From Gammaproteobacteria bacterium (lineage in GTDB: Bacteria; Pseudomonadota; Gammaproteobacteria; Xanthomonadales; SZUA-36): a DNA stretch of 64,000 bases. The stretch is from the NCBI GenBank assembly GCA_030426265.1, contig JAUHYP010000004.1, positions 89,427 through 153,426 of the forward strand, written 5' to 3'. Every line of letters begins with the position of its first letter. The first letter of the stretch is position 1. Both the position numbers and the translations under genes were made by a program. Positions 26,201-34,422 of this stretch are shown here, piece after piece. The notes beneath the pieces were generated by a model. That model made no database searches, was not told where the DNA came from, and saw only the letters and a list, made by a program, of their open reading frames with translations.

Positions 26201-29200
26201 GTCACCACCTCGCCGATGGTGAGGTCGATCAGCAGCGGGTCGCCCTGCTCCTCGTTGGTGGCCAGGACGCTGGTGTTCACCAGTCGCTTGAACACTTCAC
26301 CGTCCACGGTCGACAGCAGCGTGATGAAGTCGGTGTCACTGCCGCTGCGGCTTTCAGCGGACCCGGGTGCGGACTCCCAGTCCAGCGTGGACTGGTTGAT
26401 CGAAACACCCGGAACCGGAAGATTGGGCGCGGTGCGCACCTGGTACTCGATGGTACAGCTGCCCTGGTCCAGCGGGAGCTCGTCGAAGCTGAAGCTGACC
26501 ACGGCCGGCGGCGCCTGCGCGAGGGAGGAGTCCACCGTCCAGCCCGGGCAGTCCGAGCTCACGGTGCTGTCGTCTTCCCACAACACGAATTCAGCCAGCG
26601 CATCGGTGAGCTCCACCGAGAAGGCCGGTGCGGACGAGTCGGGCAGGTGGCTGATCACCAGGCTGACATTCACCAGTTCATCGGCGCCGCGCACGTCCAG
26701 TTCCTGGTTGCCGTCGATCCACTGGTTCAACGCCAGGCGCGGCTCGACCAGCGTGATCGGCGCCTGGTCCCCCATCTGGAGGTTGGCCGAGTCCAGGGCG
26801 GCCGTGTTGAACAGGAAGTCCACGCCCGCCGGGATGCCCTGGTTGATGGGCAGGTTCTTGACGATGCCCACCACCTGGAAGACCACCTGGTCCGCGGGGC
26901 CCACGCTGTCGGGGCTGGCGTTCGGCGCGTTGACCACGTCGCCGAGGATCCACATGGCGGTATCGTCGAAGCCCTGGTCGCCGTAGCTGCAGTCCGGCTG
27001 GCAGTCGGTGCCCGGATCACCCGTCGAGGGTGCGTTGGTGATCGTCAGGTCGGCGCCGATGGCGACGATCGACGAGGACAGCAGTTCCACGGCGCCGTTG
27101 AGCGGCGGCAGCACGTCGGCCACCGACACCGCTTCGGTGGTGCCGTCCGGGAAGGTGGCTGTGATCTCGAAGGTGACGGTTTCGCCGATGGTGACCTGCT
27201 CGTTCTCGGTCTGCGGAATGTCGCTGCCGGTCAGCACCTTCTCGAGGCCCGGGTCGCCCACGGTCACCGGCCACTCGGAGTCGTCGGAGTAGCTGCGTTC
27301 GTCCTCGTTGGTGGGCGTGAAGGCGTCCAGCGAGGTCCAGCTGACCATGGCCGGGTTGATGATCTCCGTCCCCGAGACCGCGGCGACGCTCACGGTCGCC
27401 TGGAACTCGATCTCGCAGTTGGCGCCCAGAGGCAAGGCCGTCCAGAACGCGTTGATGGCATTGCCGGCCTCGCTGGGCCCGGTGGTGGGCGCGGCCGTGC
27501 AGTTCGCGCCCACGACCGCCGATCCGGGAACCAGTTGCAGCTCCGCAGGCAGGGTGTCGCTCAGCGCGACATCGTAGGCGACGGCGCCGGAGCCACCCTG
27601 GTGCGCGACCCGGAGGGTGTAGGTGATGACGTCGCCGGCCTCCACCGAGCCCGTGTCCGCGGTCTTGGTCAGCGAGAGCAGCGGCTCGACGATGCGGATC
27701 GCCGCCGTGTCGGTGCCGGACAGTCCCTGGTTGAACAGCACCGTGCCGATGTTGTCGTCCTGGGCGCCGTTCTGGTTGACCGGCAGGTTCTTCACCCGCG
27801 CTACGACCTCGATTTCGATGCGGTCGCCCTCGTCCACCTGGCTGTCGGGGTCGTTGAAGATCACGACCGGGAAGTCCGCGGCCATGAAGTCGTCGAGCCC
27901 GTCGCCCAGGGACTGGTCCGCCAGGGCTGGCACCGGCACCCCGCCGGGAACCGTCAGTCGATTGCCGTAGGGCTGGCGCACCGTGGCGGACAGGACTTCC
28001 AGCAACGCCCCACCCGTGGGCAGCGTATCCTCGATGGTCAGGTTGGTGGTGTTGCCTTCCGGCAGTGTCGCGCTCAGGAGGAAGGTCACCTCCTCGCCGA
28101 TGGTCAGTTCTTCGACGCCGCCTTCGGCCACGGTGTCAGCCTGGGAAGAGGCGATGATGGTCTTGGCGATGCCGACGTCGAAAATCTTGAGGTCCGCGCA
28201 GCTCTCGTCCTCGTAGGTGTTGGCGGCGCCGCCGGGGTCGGTGGTGTCGCCCGTGCGCTCGACACCCAGGGGGTTGGTCGGCGGGTTGGGCAGGACCGGG
28301 TCGCTGTCATCCATGCTGGACCAGCGGCCCACGGCGCAGTTGGTCAGGACCGTGCCTGCAGGAATTGCCGGCTGTCCCGTCGTGTCGAAGACCAGTGTGC
28401 AATCCGAGCCCACCGGGAAGTTGTTCCAGACCGCGTTGAGCTGTGGGATCGTGAGGTTGTAACCGGACGGTGGCAGGTTGCAGTTCTCGAACGTCAACGT
28501 CGTGCCGTCAGGGGTCACACCCAGCGGAAAGGCATCCACCAGCGCGAACTCGAAGGCCTCGGCATTGGAACTGCCGGCGTGCCGGACCCGGATCTTCACG
28601 GTGGCGGGGTTGCCACTGTCGGCCGAGGTCGGGTCGAACTGCTTGGTGATGTCGATGGTCGGCTCGATCACCGTGACGTTGGGCGCGTTGTCCTGGACCT
28701 GTCCACGGCCGCCGGCCGTGGCCCAGGTCCACAGGGCGCGGTTGTGCAGATTGGTGCCGCGGACGTTCCCAGGGGCGTTCAGCACCCGGGCCGTGTAGTT
28801 CAGGGTGATGGTTTCCTGCACGCCGTTGTCGGTGTTGGCATTGACCACGTCGCCGAAGCCGAAGTCGGTGTCGGTGGGGCCGATCAGCAGCCGGCGGTCG
28901 AGGTTCGTGTCGCCGCCGCCCTGTGGGCCGATCCCCGCGTTGGCGATCACGCCGGGGTCGAAGCTGCCTACTGAGGTGGACAGGCCTGGCGAAGCGACGA
29001 TGGAGTCCAGCGCCACGAAGGCCAGGCCAGGGTTGAGCACGTCGTCAAGCTGTACTTGCGGCGAGCTGCCTTCCGGAACGGTGATGACCACCTGGTAGGA
29101 CACCATTTCACCGATGTGTGCGCTTCTCAGGTCCCCGGCATAGCCCGGGGTGATCGCGGTGATGGTCTTGTCGACCGTCGGTGACGCCAGTGTCAGCTCG

Positions 29201-31623
29201 GCGGAATCAGAGCGTACCGGGAAGTTCGTGTTGCTCCCGGACGTCGAGGTGAACTGCACGGTGGCCGTGTTGGTGAGCGTCTCGCCGGCGACCACGCCGG
29301 CATCCACGGTGCAGCGCTGGCGGATGAGCAGCGTGTCGGCGGCGAACGGCGCGCCGCCGCCGGGCGGCACCTGGTCGTTGCCGGGCAGGGGACCAATGAC
29401 CTTGATGCCTGCCTGCAGGTTGGTGCCGATGAACCCCACCTGGCTTCCCGTGGCGTCGGTCACGTCGGCGGGCGCCAGGGATTGGCAATTGAGGCCGGGC
29501 ACCGGCGGGTCCTGGATGAAGAGATTGAAGGCGCCCTGGCTGCCACGGTTCTCGACGGTCAGCAGGTAGGTGACCAGGTCGCCGGCGTCCGCGCCGCTGG
29601 CATCGGAGTCCGCCAGGGCCTGGGCCGGATCCGCCGGCGCGGGCGGGTTCACCGAGGCGCGCGGGTTGCCGACGGACAGGATGCCCTTGGTGATGAACAC
29701 GTCCGGAGCGCCGACGTTGAAGCCGCGGGCGATCAGCTGCGTGTTCACGTCGCCCTCGCTGTTGAGCGAGCTGGCCTGCATCAGGTTGGTCAGGAACAGG
29801 CCATCGGCAAAGGGCACGTCGGTGATGGTGACGGTGATGTCGGCCGCCACGCGCTCGAAGCCCAGGCCGGCCGGGTCGGGCCAGGTCAGAGTGAACGCGT
29901 TGCCCGGGATGTCGGCGCTGTACACCGGCGCCACATCGGTGATGCCCGGCAGGTTGGGCACGGTGATGTCCGTGTTGGGGTCGATGTCGGCGACATAGAC
30001 CACCGGCAGCGGCATGAAGTCAGTGATGGCGATGGCCAGTGTGTCGTCCGAAGGAATTTCCAGTTCCAGTCGGAACGTGACCGTATCGCCCGGCGCCAGC
30101 GGGTCGGGCAACGGCACCGGCGCGACCAGTGTCTTGCTCGGCACTGTCGGCTCGACCGTGACGAACGAGGACGAGCCGTCGTTCCCCGTGCCGCCTTCGC
30201 TGTGGCTGAAGTCCGTGTCCACAGTGTTGCCGAGCGGGTCGGACGCGACGACGGTGCCGCCATCGGCGTAGTTCTCCAGGACCAGCGCGTCATAGGAGAG
30301 GTTGGCGTTGGAAGCCAGCGGGAAACTGCCGCCCGTGGCCGTCCCGATGTCGAACACCAGCGTGGTCTCGCCCAGTCCTGGCCCGGCGGTGACGGTCGGA
30401 GGGGCCAGGGGCGTCGGTGCGGTGTTCACGACCAGGCTTTCGTTGCCGACATACTCCAGGCCATCGCCGAGCACGTCCTCGACCACCAGGTCGGTGAGTT
30501 CCTCGTTTCCGTCGGTGTAGTCGGTGACCTGGAAGTGAATACCGAAGCTCACCGTGTCGCCAGGTACGATCACGAGCGGGGAAGCGACCTTCTGAACGGC
30601 GACGTGCTTCGCCAGGACTTCGGCGGTGTCGCTGTTGTCGTAAGGCGCGCCCTGGAAGTTGTAGCTCACATCGACCTGGTTGACGATGAGCTGGGTGTCG
30701 TTGCCGTTGGTCTCGTCGAGGATGTCGGTGATGTAGACCGGCAAGCTGACCGTGAGGTCGGTGGTGCTGGCGGTGCCGATCACCACCGGGCAGGTCACCT
30801 CGAACAGGCCGCCGCTGGTCGGCGCCAGGTTCGGTTCGTTGGTGACGCCGCAGGCGGCGCCGGCGATGGAGGGCGGCGCGCCGGTCCACTGGATTTCGGG
30901 AGGCAGGTCGTCGGCGAGCACGAGGTCGGTCAACGGCGCGCCGGCGGAGATGTTCACCACGTAGGTGTAGGTGAAGGCGTTGCTGGGACCCGGCGGCCGC
31001 TCGCCCTCCGGCACGTCGGCGGTTTTTTCCACGCGCGCCAGCTGGGGGGTCAGGTTGGCGGTCTGCCCACCGGGGCCGGTGATGGGGCCGTTGTCCCCGG
31101 TCGGGGTGTCGCCGAACTCGAAGCCGGGTAGGAAATTGAACGTCAGCGGAACGCCGATCTCGGCGCCGATGTTCGCGATGCCGCACAGGTCCAGCACCAG
31201 GGGCGGTTGTCCCTGGACCACCGAGCCGACGGGGTAGCGAATGATGTTGGCCGTGCCGCCGGGCTCCCCTGGCAGCACCGTGCCCGAAATGGGGTCCGCG
31301 ATCATGCCCGAGGCATCGACCGTGCCGACCGATTCGATCGGCGGGGCCAGCCCGAGGAACGTATTCGCGGTGACGGAAATGTACGGCGGAATGACGACGA
31401 AGACGTACGGCCCGAAGCCCTCGACGGGATCGGCGTTGGTGAACGATGCGGTGGTGCAGACCTGCTCGCCGATCAGGGGGTCGGTGGCCAGGCCGCCGGG
31501 GACGACCACGGGGGTCTGCGCCAGCGCCGGGGAAGGGCCCATGAGACACAGCACGACCGTCGCGAGAGCGGCCATGACGCGAGCGCCCAGTGTCACGGCC
31601 CTGATTGCGCCGATCCCTGGCAC
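23248..31623 (-). CDS. Giant surface protein of DUF11-type repeats with IPTL-CTERM-like tail
   Basis: A 2791-aa exported protein. GTG 31623 has GGAGG twelve bases upstream and leads to a signal peptide ending GPSPALAQTP; an ATG at 31575 is the alternative. The body is a chain of Ig-like DUF11 repeats in two alternating types: one with TIGExVTF...PEGTT...DTLP, the other with xxDxGDxxxYTLxVxH...DTLP. Three final repeats share WSCADG...CTL...GDL. The C-terminus PIPSLGALAMVTLVLLLAGM followed by a basic RRMRR is an IPTL-CTERM-like anchor. It is probably a cell-surface or matrix adhesin; no enzymatic motif is visible. An acidic run of six Asp lies between two repeats. Confidence 0.85.
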   Translation of the reverse strand: MPGIGAIRAVTLGARVMAALATVVLCLMGPSPALAQTPVVVPGGLATDPLIGEQVCTTASFTNADPVEGFGPYVFVVIPPYISVTANTFLGLAPPIESVGTVDASGMIADPISGTVLPGEPGGTANIIRYPVGSVVQGQPPLVLDLCGIANIGAEIGVPLTFNFLPGFEFGDTPTGDNGPITGPGGQTANLTPQLARVEKTADVPEGERPPGPSNAFTYTYVVNISAGAPLTDLVLADDLPPEIQWTGAPPSIAGAACGVTNEPNLAPTSGGLFEVTCPVVIGTASTTDLTVSLPVYITDILDETNGNDTQLIVNQVDVSYNFQGAPYDNSDTAEVLAKHVAVQKVASPLVIVPGDTVSFGIHFQVTDYTDGNEELTDLVVEDVLGDGLEYVGNESLVVNTAPTPLAPPTVTAGPGLGETTLVFDIGTATGGSFPLASNANLSYDALVLENYADGGTVVASDPLGNTVDTDFSHSEGGTGNDGSSSFVTVEPTVPSKTLVAPVPLPDPLAPGDTVTFRLELEIPSDDTLAIAITDFMPLPVVYVADIDPNTDITVPNLPGITDVAPVYSADIPGNAFTLTWPDPAGLGFERVAADITVTITDVPFADGLFLTNLMQASSLNSEGDVNTQLIARGFNVGAPDVFITKGILSVGNPRASVNPPAPADPAQALADSDASGADAGDLVTYLLTVENRGSQGAFNLFIQDPPVPGLNCQSLAPADVTDATGSQVGFIGTNLQAGIKVIGPLPGNDQVPPGGGAPFAADTLLIRQRCTVDAGVVAGETLTNTATVQFTSTSGSNTNFPVRSDSAELTLASPTVDKTITAITPGYAGDLRSAHIGEMVSYQVVITVPEGSSPQVQLDDVLNPGLAFVALDSIVASPGLSTSVGSFDPGVIANAGIGPQGGGDTNLDRRLLIGPTDTDFGFGDVVNANTDNGVQETITLNYTARVLNAPGNVRGTNLHNRALWTWATAGGRGQVQDNAPNVTVIEPTIDITKQFDPTSADSGNPATVKIRVRHAGSSNAEAFEFALVDAFPLGVTPDGTTLTFENCNLPPSGYNLTIPQLNAVWNNFPVGSDCTLVFDTTGQPAIPAGTVLTNCAVGRWSSMDDSDPVLPNPPTNPLGVERTGDTTDPGGAANTYEDESCADLKIFDVGIAKTIIASSQADTVAEGGVEELTIGEEVTFLLSATLPEGNTTNLTIEDTLPTGGALLEVLSATVRQPYGNRLTVPGGVPVPALADQSLGDGLDDFMAADFPVVIFNDPDSQVDEGDRIEIEVVARVKNLPVNQNGAQDDNIGTVLFNQGLSGTDTAAIRIVEPLLSLTKTADTGSVEAGDVITYTLRVAHQGGSGAVAYDVALSDTLPAELQLVPGSAVVGANCTAAPTTGPSEAGNAINAFWTALPLGANCEIEFQATVSVAAVSGTEIINPAMVSWTSLDAFTPTNEDERSYSDDSEWPVTVGDPGLEKVLTGSDIPQTENEQVTIGETVTFEITATFPDGTTEAVSVADVLPPLNGAVELLSSSIVAIGADLTITNAPSTGDPGTDCQPDCSYGDQGFDDTAMWILGDVVNAPNASPDSVGPADQVVFQVVGIVKNLPINQGIPAGVDFLFNTAALDSANLQMGDQAPITLVEPRLALNQWIDGNQELDVRGADELVNVSLVISHLPDSSAPAFSVELTDALAEFVLWEDDSTVSSDCPGWTVDSSLAQAPPAVVSFSFDELPLDQGSCTIEYQVRTAPNLPVPGVSINQSTLDWESAPGSAESRSGSDTDFITLLSTVDGEVFKRLVNTSVLATNEEQGDPLLIDLTIGEVVTYELVAGFTEGTTSNVTLSDTLPAGLAIEGASVYALGANISTSLPGAPNIAGDTVTFDFGEVTNNADNVVNLDDAIVVRITARVLDIPANSGGDQLTNAALFEFGPANGIISRTAEATVDVVEPVLALTKAFGDVLDSRVPITLTVTNNGTGPAFSTLVTDDFDETIFVAGSMQPETVPTGWAVEASSSAGVTTVSFGPENDPDLPSANQVILPGGSRTVVFSLELVVPPAVPEVDNTAEASALSLRAQDPAARETTAQAMDSLPLPILDTTKAWSGPNNPAVPGDLVTYTVEVTNTGNGEATQVTVTDQPDPLGEFQAGSVTITAGTGTVVTGNLAGDTSVEVLFPAVPGNSTASFTYQVAVPLPYPALVAMEFVNQALTASIELPDFDSDDPDTADPDDPTIVPIEAAPEMSIVKDDVSDVVAAGGTIVYALDYGNIGNQDAVDVVITDAVPDNTTFNAGASTPGWSCADGDPPSTVCTLLIGDLGAGQGGTVNFSVTVDNPLPPGVDEVFNQAFIEDSTGSTDDDDDDTPVAAVPLLDITKDDGGISSVPGGVVVYQIDYGNTGTQDATGVSLAELVPANSTFNAAASAPSVWSCADGSPAGTSCTLQIGDLDAGDQGTAGFAVTVVAPLPAGVEQIQNGVSIRDDGSNSQGIPIFAVAFDITPVIAQPDLVIDKDDNDIIGRPGLVIPYTLTWQQVGNQDATGVAITETVPVGATYAAIGSLPNVWSCADGDPAGTVCTLALGDVPAGAAGTARFGIRVDDPIPPGQSEVVNTVVIADDGANGPDPTPANNTDTVATLVIMFRPAGHKTATQVDGRYIEWRMVWFNNLNTTDLLVSIQDPIPLHQTYEPGTAVCTPTGTSQCTSITFNSAMNRIEAEAVIAPDFGAPDSAGEADLDNEIVITFRTRIDQPGATTNIADACWDEFNTGSADDDRANGQDCVDIQANIRGYVPIPSLGALAMVTLVLLLAGMGMRRMRRQAG

Positions 31624-31720
31624 GTCCTGTGATGTCCTCCACGATGGGTACAAGTGCCGCCCCCCGGTGCCGCAGCGCCCACTGTACCTAGTGACCGTGA
31701 CCGTTACAATCCTCCGGTCT

Positions 31721-32656
31721 TCAGGTTCCCGGCCGGATCCAGAGGTTCGGATGCTGCTGTACGAGTCGGGTGATGTCGGCGTCATAACGTGCCTGCAAGG
31801 TTGTGCGCTCCGGGGCGGACCAGGGGTCGAAGGCCGGGCTCGTGGATGAATCGTTCGGATTTTTCTCGGCCGGGGCTGTGGCCGCTTCGGAGGCGTCCTG
31901 GCCCAGGGCCTCGACTTCCGCCTGGCTCAGGCAGGTCCGCAGGGGCTGACCGGGGCGACGCGCCATGAGGCCTGAAACGTCCTGCAGCGTCGTCATGCGC
32001 CGAAGGAGGGATTCCTCGATCTCGGCGAGATCCTCGTAGCGCCAGGTGTGAATGGATCGCGCCGGCGCGACGCGAAGCAATCTGCCCACGACATCCACCC
32101 AGCTGAAACGGGCGAACCGTTCCGCCTCGTAGAATTCCTCGAAGGGGCGGTACCCGCTGTAGCGAAGCATTTCGCTGTAACAGGAACGGAAGAAGGCGTC
32201 ATAGGAACGAACCGCCAGGAACAGTTCGATGCGGGCGGTCGGAAACGTGGTCCTCAGGCCGACCAGCGACCTGGGAAGGCGCGGGTAGAGGGTCCGGGTC
32301 CACGCCAGCTCCTTCGGGCCGCCGAGCAGGTTCTCCTCGCTGAGGATCCACAGGCCGCTTTCCGGCGCGAAGGACCTGAGCCGCTCCAGTTGGTCGTTCG
32401 TCGGCTGGGCGTCCCGCCAGAAGGTCTTGCGGAAGGCGTTGGTCCAGCCGGCCGCACGCAGTTGTCGTGGGATGGAAACGGTGATGTCTCGCTCCAACAG
32501 CAGTTCGCGGCTGTTGTGCAGCACCCGCTGCAGGTAGGTGGACGCCGTCTTGTGGGCGCCCAGGTGCACGTGAATGGTCAGATCGCTGGCCGGCCCGCGG
32601 GCGCGCCACGCGCGTCGTGCCTGGAGGGTGCCAAGCCAGTTTCGGATGCGGTTCAT
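31721..32656 (-). CDS. Sulfotransferase-family protein
   Basis: A 311-aa cytoplasmic protein. HLGAHKTASTYLQ (residues 31-43) is a PAPS-binding 5'-phosphosulfate loop, and LAVRSYDAFFRSCYSE further on matches the 3'-phosphate region, both typical of sulfotransferases that move sulfate from PAPS to carbohydrate or other hydroxyls. The substrate cannot be deduced. The start ATG 32656 overlaps the stop of the MFS gene (ATGA), so the two should be translated together. The C-terminal 50 residues are polar and probably disordered. No sulfate-activation genes are in the window. Confidence 0.78.
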   Translation of the reverse strand: MNRIRNWLGTLQARRAWRARGPASDLTIHVHLGAHKTASTYLQRVLHNSRELLLERDITVSIPRQLRAAGWTNAFRKTFWRDAQPTNDQLERLRSFAPESGLWILSEENLLGGPKELAWTRTLYPRLPRSLVGLRTTFPTARIELFLAVRSYDAFFRSCYSEMLRYSGYRPFEEFYEAERFARFSWVDVVGRLLRVAPARSIHTWRYEDLAEIEESLLRRMTTLQDVSGLMARRPGQPLRTCLSQAEVEALGQDASEAATAPAEKNPNDSSTSPAFDPWSAPERTTLQARYDADITRLVQQHPNLWIRPGT

Positions 32657-34245
32657 GGTGACGGTGTACGTCCTTTCATCACGGCGTGAATGTCTTCCAG
32701 CCGCAGTCCGCGGGTGTCGACGCCGCTGCGGCCGAGCAGGACCACGGACACCACCAGCGGCAGCGCGATCACGACGGCGGACAGCGACAGCCGGTCGAAC
32801 AGGCCGACGATTCCCAGCAGGGCGCCGAGAATGCCGCCGAGTTTCGAGCTCGCTGCCGCCAGCCCGGCGCCGGTGCCGCGCAGGTGCACGGGGTAGATCT
32901 CGGCCGCATAGGGAATCAGCATCGCGATCACGCCGCTCGAACTGACCAGGAGCAGGACGATCGCGGCCGAGTACGCCACCACCGAGCGTGCCCCCAGGAG
33001 GTCCAGTGCCACGAAGAGGCCCAGCGAAAGCGCCGTCAGCGCGATGAACAGCATCAGGGTGCGCACACTGCTCCAGTGGTGGTACAGCCAGATCACCGCG
33101 ACGATACCCGGCAGGGCGAAGAGGGCCGATCGTGCGAGCAACGCATCCGCCTGGCCGCCGAGTTCCAGGGCGCGCAGGTTGGTGGGCAGCCAGAGCATGA
33201 AGCCGAAGGTCACCAGCCCCCAGGCGACGCCGGCCACGAGCAGCCCCAGCGTGATGCCGGTATACGGCGCCCGCAGCAGGTCGCCCAGGCCGCCTTCGGG
33301 CGTGGTGGCTTCGTCCTGGGCCTCGGCCGGGTCGGTGGCCGGTCCCATGCCCCCGAAGCGGGCGAGCACGTAACGGGCTTCGCGTTTCAGGCCCTTGCTG
33401 GCCAGGTAGCGTGGCGATTCCGGGATGTAGCGGTTCAGGAAAATGACCAGCAGGCCGGTCGGCAGGCCGAGCATCCACAGGATGCGCCAGCTGAACACCG
33501 GCTCGAGCAAAGCGGCCGAACCGGAGGCCAGAAGGTAGCCGGCGGCGGTGCCCAGCCCACCCAGGGTGACCAGCAGCCATCCCCGGTGCGTGGCGGGGAT
33601 GGATTCCGCCATCAGCGTGAAGGTGATGGGCAGCAGGCCGCCGGCGGAAAGGCCCATCAGGAAACACATCACCAGGTTCCAGTTGAAGGATGGCATCGCG
33701 CCACAGATGGCCGTGCCGATGAACATCAGGGCGGACAGCAGGATGGCGGCCCGACGTCCCAGCAGGTCGGCCAGCACGCCCCAGGCGATCGAGCCGATGG
33801 TGGTTCCCGTCAACGCCACCAGGGCGAGGACGCCGGCCACCTGCGAAGTGATCTCGTACTCGCGGGTCATGCCGGGCATCACGAAGCCCAGGGTCGCGGG
33901 TTTCATGACGTCGATGGCGACGGCCACCAGCAGCACGATGACCAGCTTCCAGTGTTCGCGGTTCAGGGGGATCGAATCGGCCACGTGGAAGTGCAGGGTC
34001 TGGTGGTCGACGGTCCGCAGGCTGTCCAGGCGCGGCATCAGTCCATGCACCGCGGCCAGGAACCCCAGGGGGATCAGCGCCATGCCCACCAGCATGGTGG
34101 TGTCCATCGGCATTCCCGCCATGTGGTAGCCCATGTGCGAGGCGTGCACGAACATCGGCACGTGGGAGAGCACACCCAGCGTGATGCCCAGGCAGCCCAG
34201 CCAGAAACTCAGCGGATGGTGGAAAGCGATACCGGTGGATGACAT
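32653..34245 (-). CDS. MFS transporter, metabolite:H+ symporter type
   Basis: A 530-aa membrane transporter. The MFS loop motif GVLADLLGRRAAIL and the central PESPRYL are clear, placing it among the sugar/aromatic acid symporter-like MFS proteins. About 12 core helices are present, preceded by an N-terminal histidine- and methionine-rich segment with two extra hydrophobic stretches (WLGCLGITLGVLSHVPMFVH, MLVGMALIPLGFL). ATG 34245 begins MSSTGIAFHHPLSFW. The gene is coupled by a 4-base overlap to a sulfotransferase, which hints that the two act on the same compound. Confidence 0.82.
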   Translation of the reverse strand: MSSTGIAFHHPLSFWLGCLGITLGVLSHVPMFVHASHMGYHMAGMPMDTTMLVGMALIPLGFLAAVHGLMPRLDSLRTVDHQTLHFHVADSIPLNREHWKLVIVLLVAVAIDVMKPATLGFVMPGMTREYEITSQVAGVLALVALTGTTIGSIAWGVLADLLGRRAAILLSALMFIGTAICGAMPSFNWNLVMCFLMGLSAGGLLPITFTLMAESIPATHRGWLLVTLGGLGTAAGYLLASGSAALLEPVFSWRILWMLGLPTGLLVIFLNRYIPESPRYLASKGLKREARYVLARFGGMGPATDPAEAQDEATTPEGGLGDLLRAPYTGITLGLLVAGVAWGLVTFGFMLWLPTNLRALELGGQADALLARSALFALPGIVAVIWLYHHWSSVRTLMLFIALTALSLGLFVALDLLGARSVVAYSAAIVLLLVSSSGVIAMLIPYAAEIYPVHLRGTGAGLAAASSKLGGILGALLGIVGLFDRLSLSAVVIALPLVVSVVLLGRSGVDTRGLRLEDIHAVMKGRTPSP

Positions 34246-34336
34246 CGGATGTGGGGCGGGCCTCGAAACAGCTGCGCAGTCTAACCCAGCACCGTGCGGG
34301 GTGGCAGGTGTGGCGCCGGCGCCATGCCGCCCCATG

Positions 34337-34369
34337 AAAAAAGAGGGCCGGAGCGATACCCCGGCCCTC
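34337..34369 (-). terminator. Intrinsic terminator after the metzincin-like gene
   Basis: On the minus strand, GAGGGCCGG and CCGGCCCTC form a nine-base-pair stem around a nine-base loop, followed at once by six T residues. It lies about 54 bases after the stop of the gene at 34423-37077 and is a textbook Rho-independent stop for that operon. Confidence 0.85.
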
Positions 34370-34422
34370 GTGGTTTGCGGGATCGCCGACCGGCCGAATG
34401 GCCGGTCGGCATCAGCCCGGGA

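Noticed and set aside
22936..28974. A 2012-codon open frame on the plus strand, opposite the giant repeat protein.
   Set aside because: The translation is a low-complexity Arg/Gly/Asp/His/Val mixture without hydrophobic cores or motifs, as expected for the antisense frame of a GC-rich gene with strong third-position bias. The minus strand has a signal peptide, repeats and a C-terminal anchor.
32657..33667. In-frame extension of the sulfotransferase frame through the MFS gene to 33667.
   Set aside because: This part is a shifted reading of the MFS transporter; the sulfotransferase has a good ATG at 32656 coupled to the transporter's stop.
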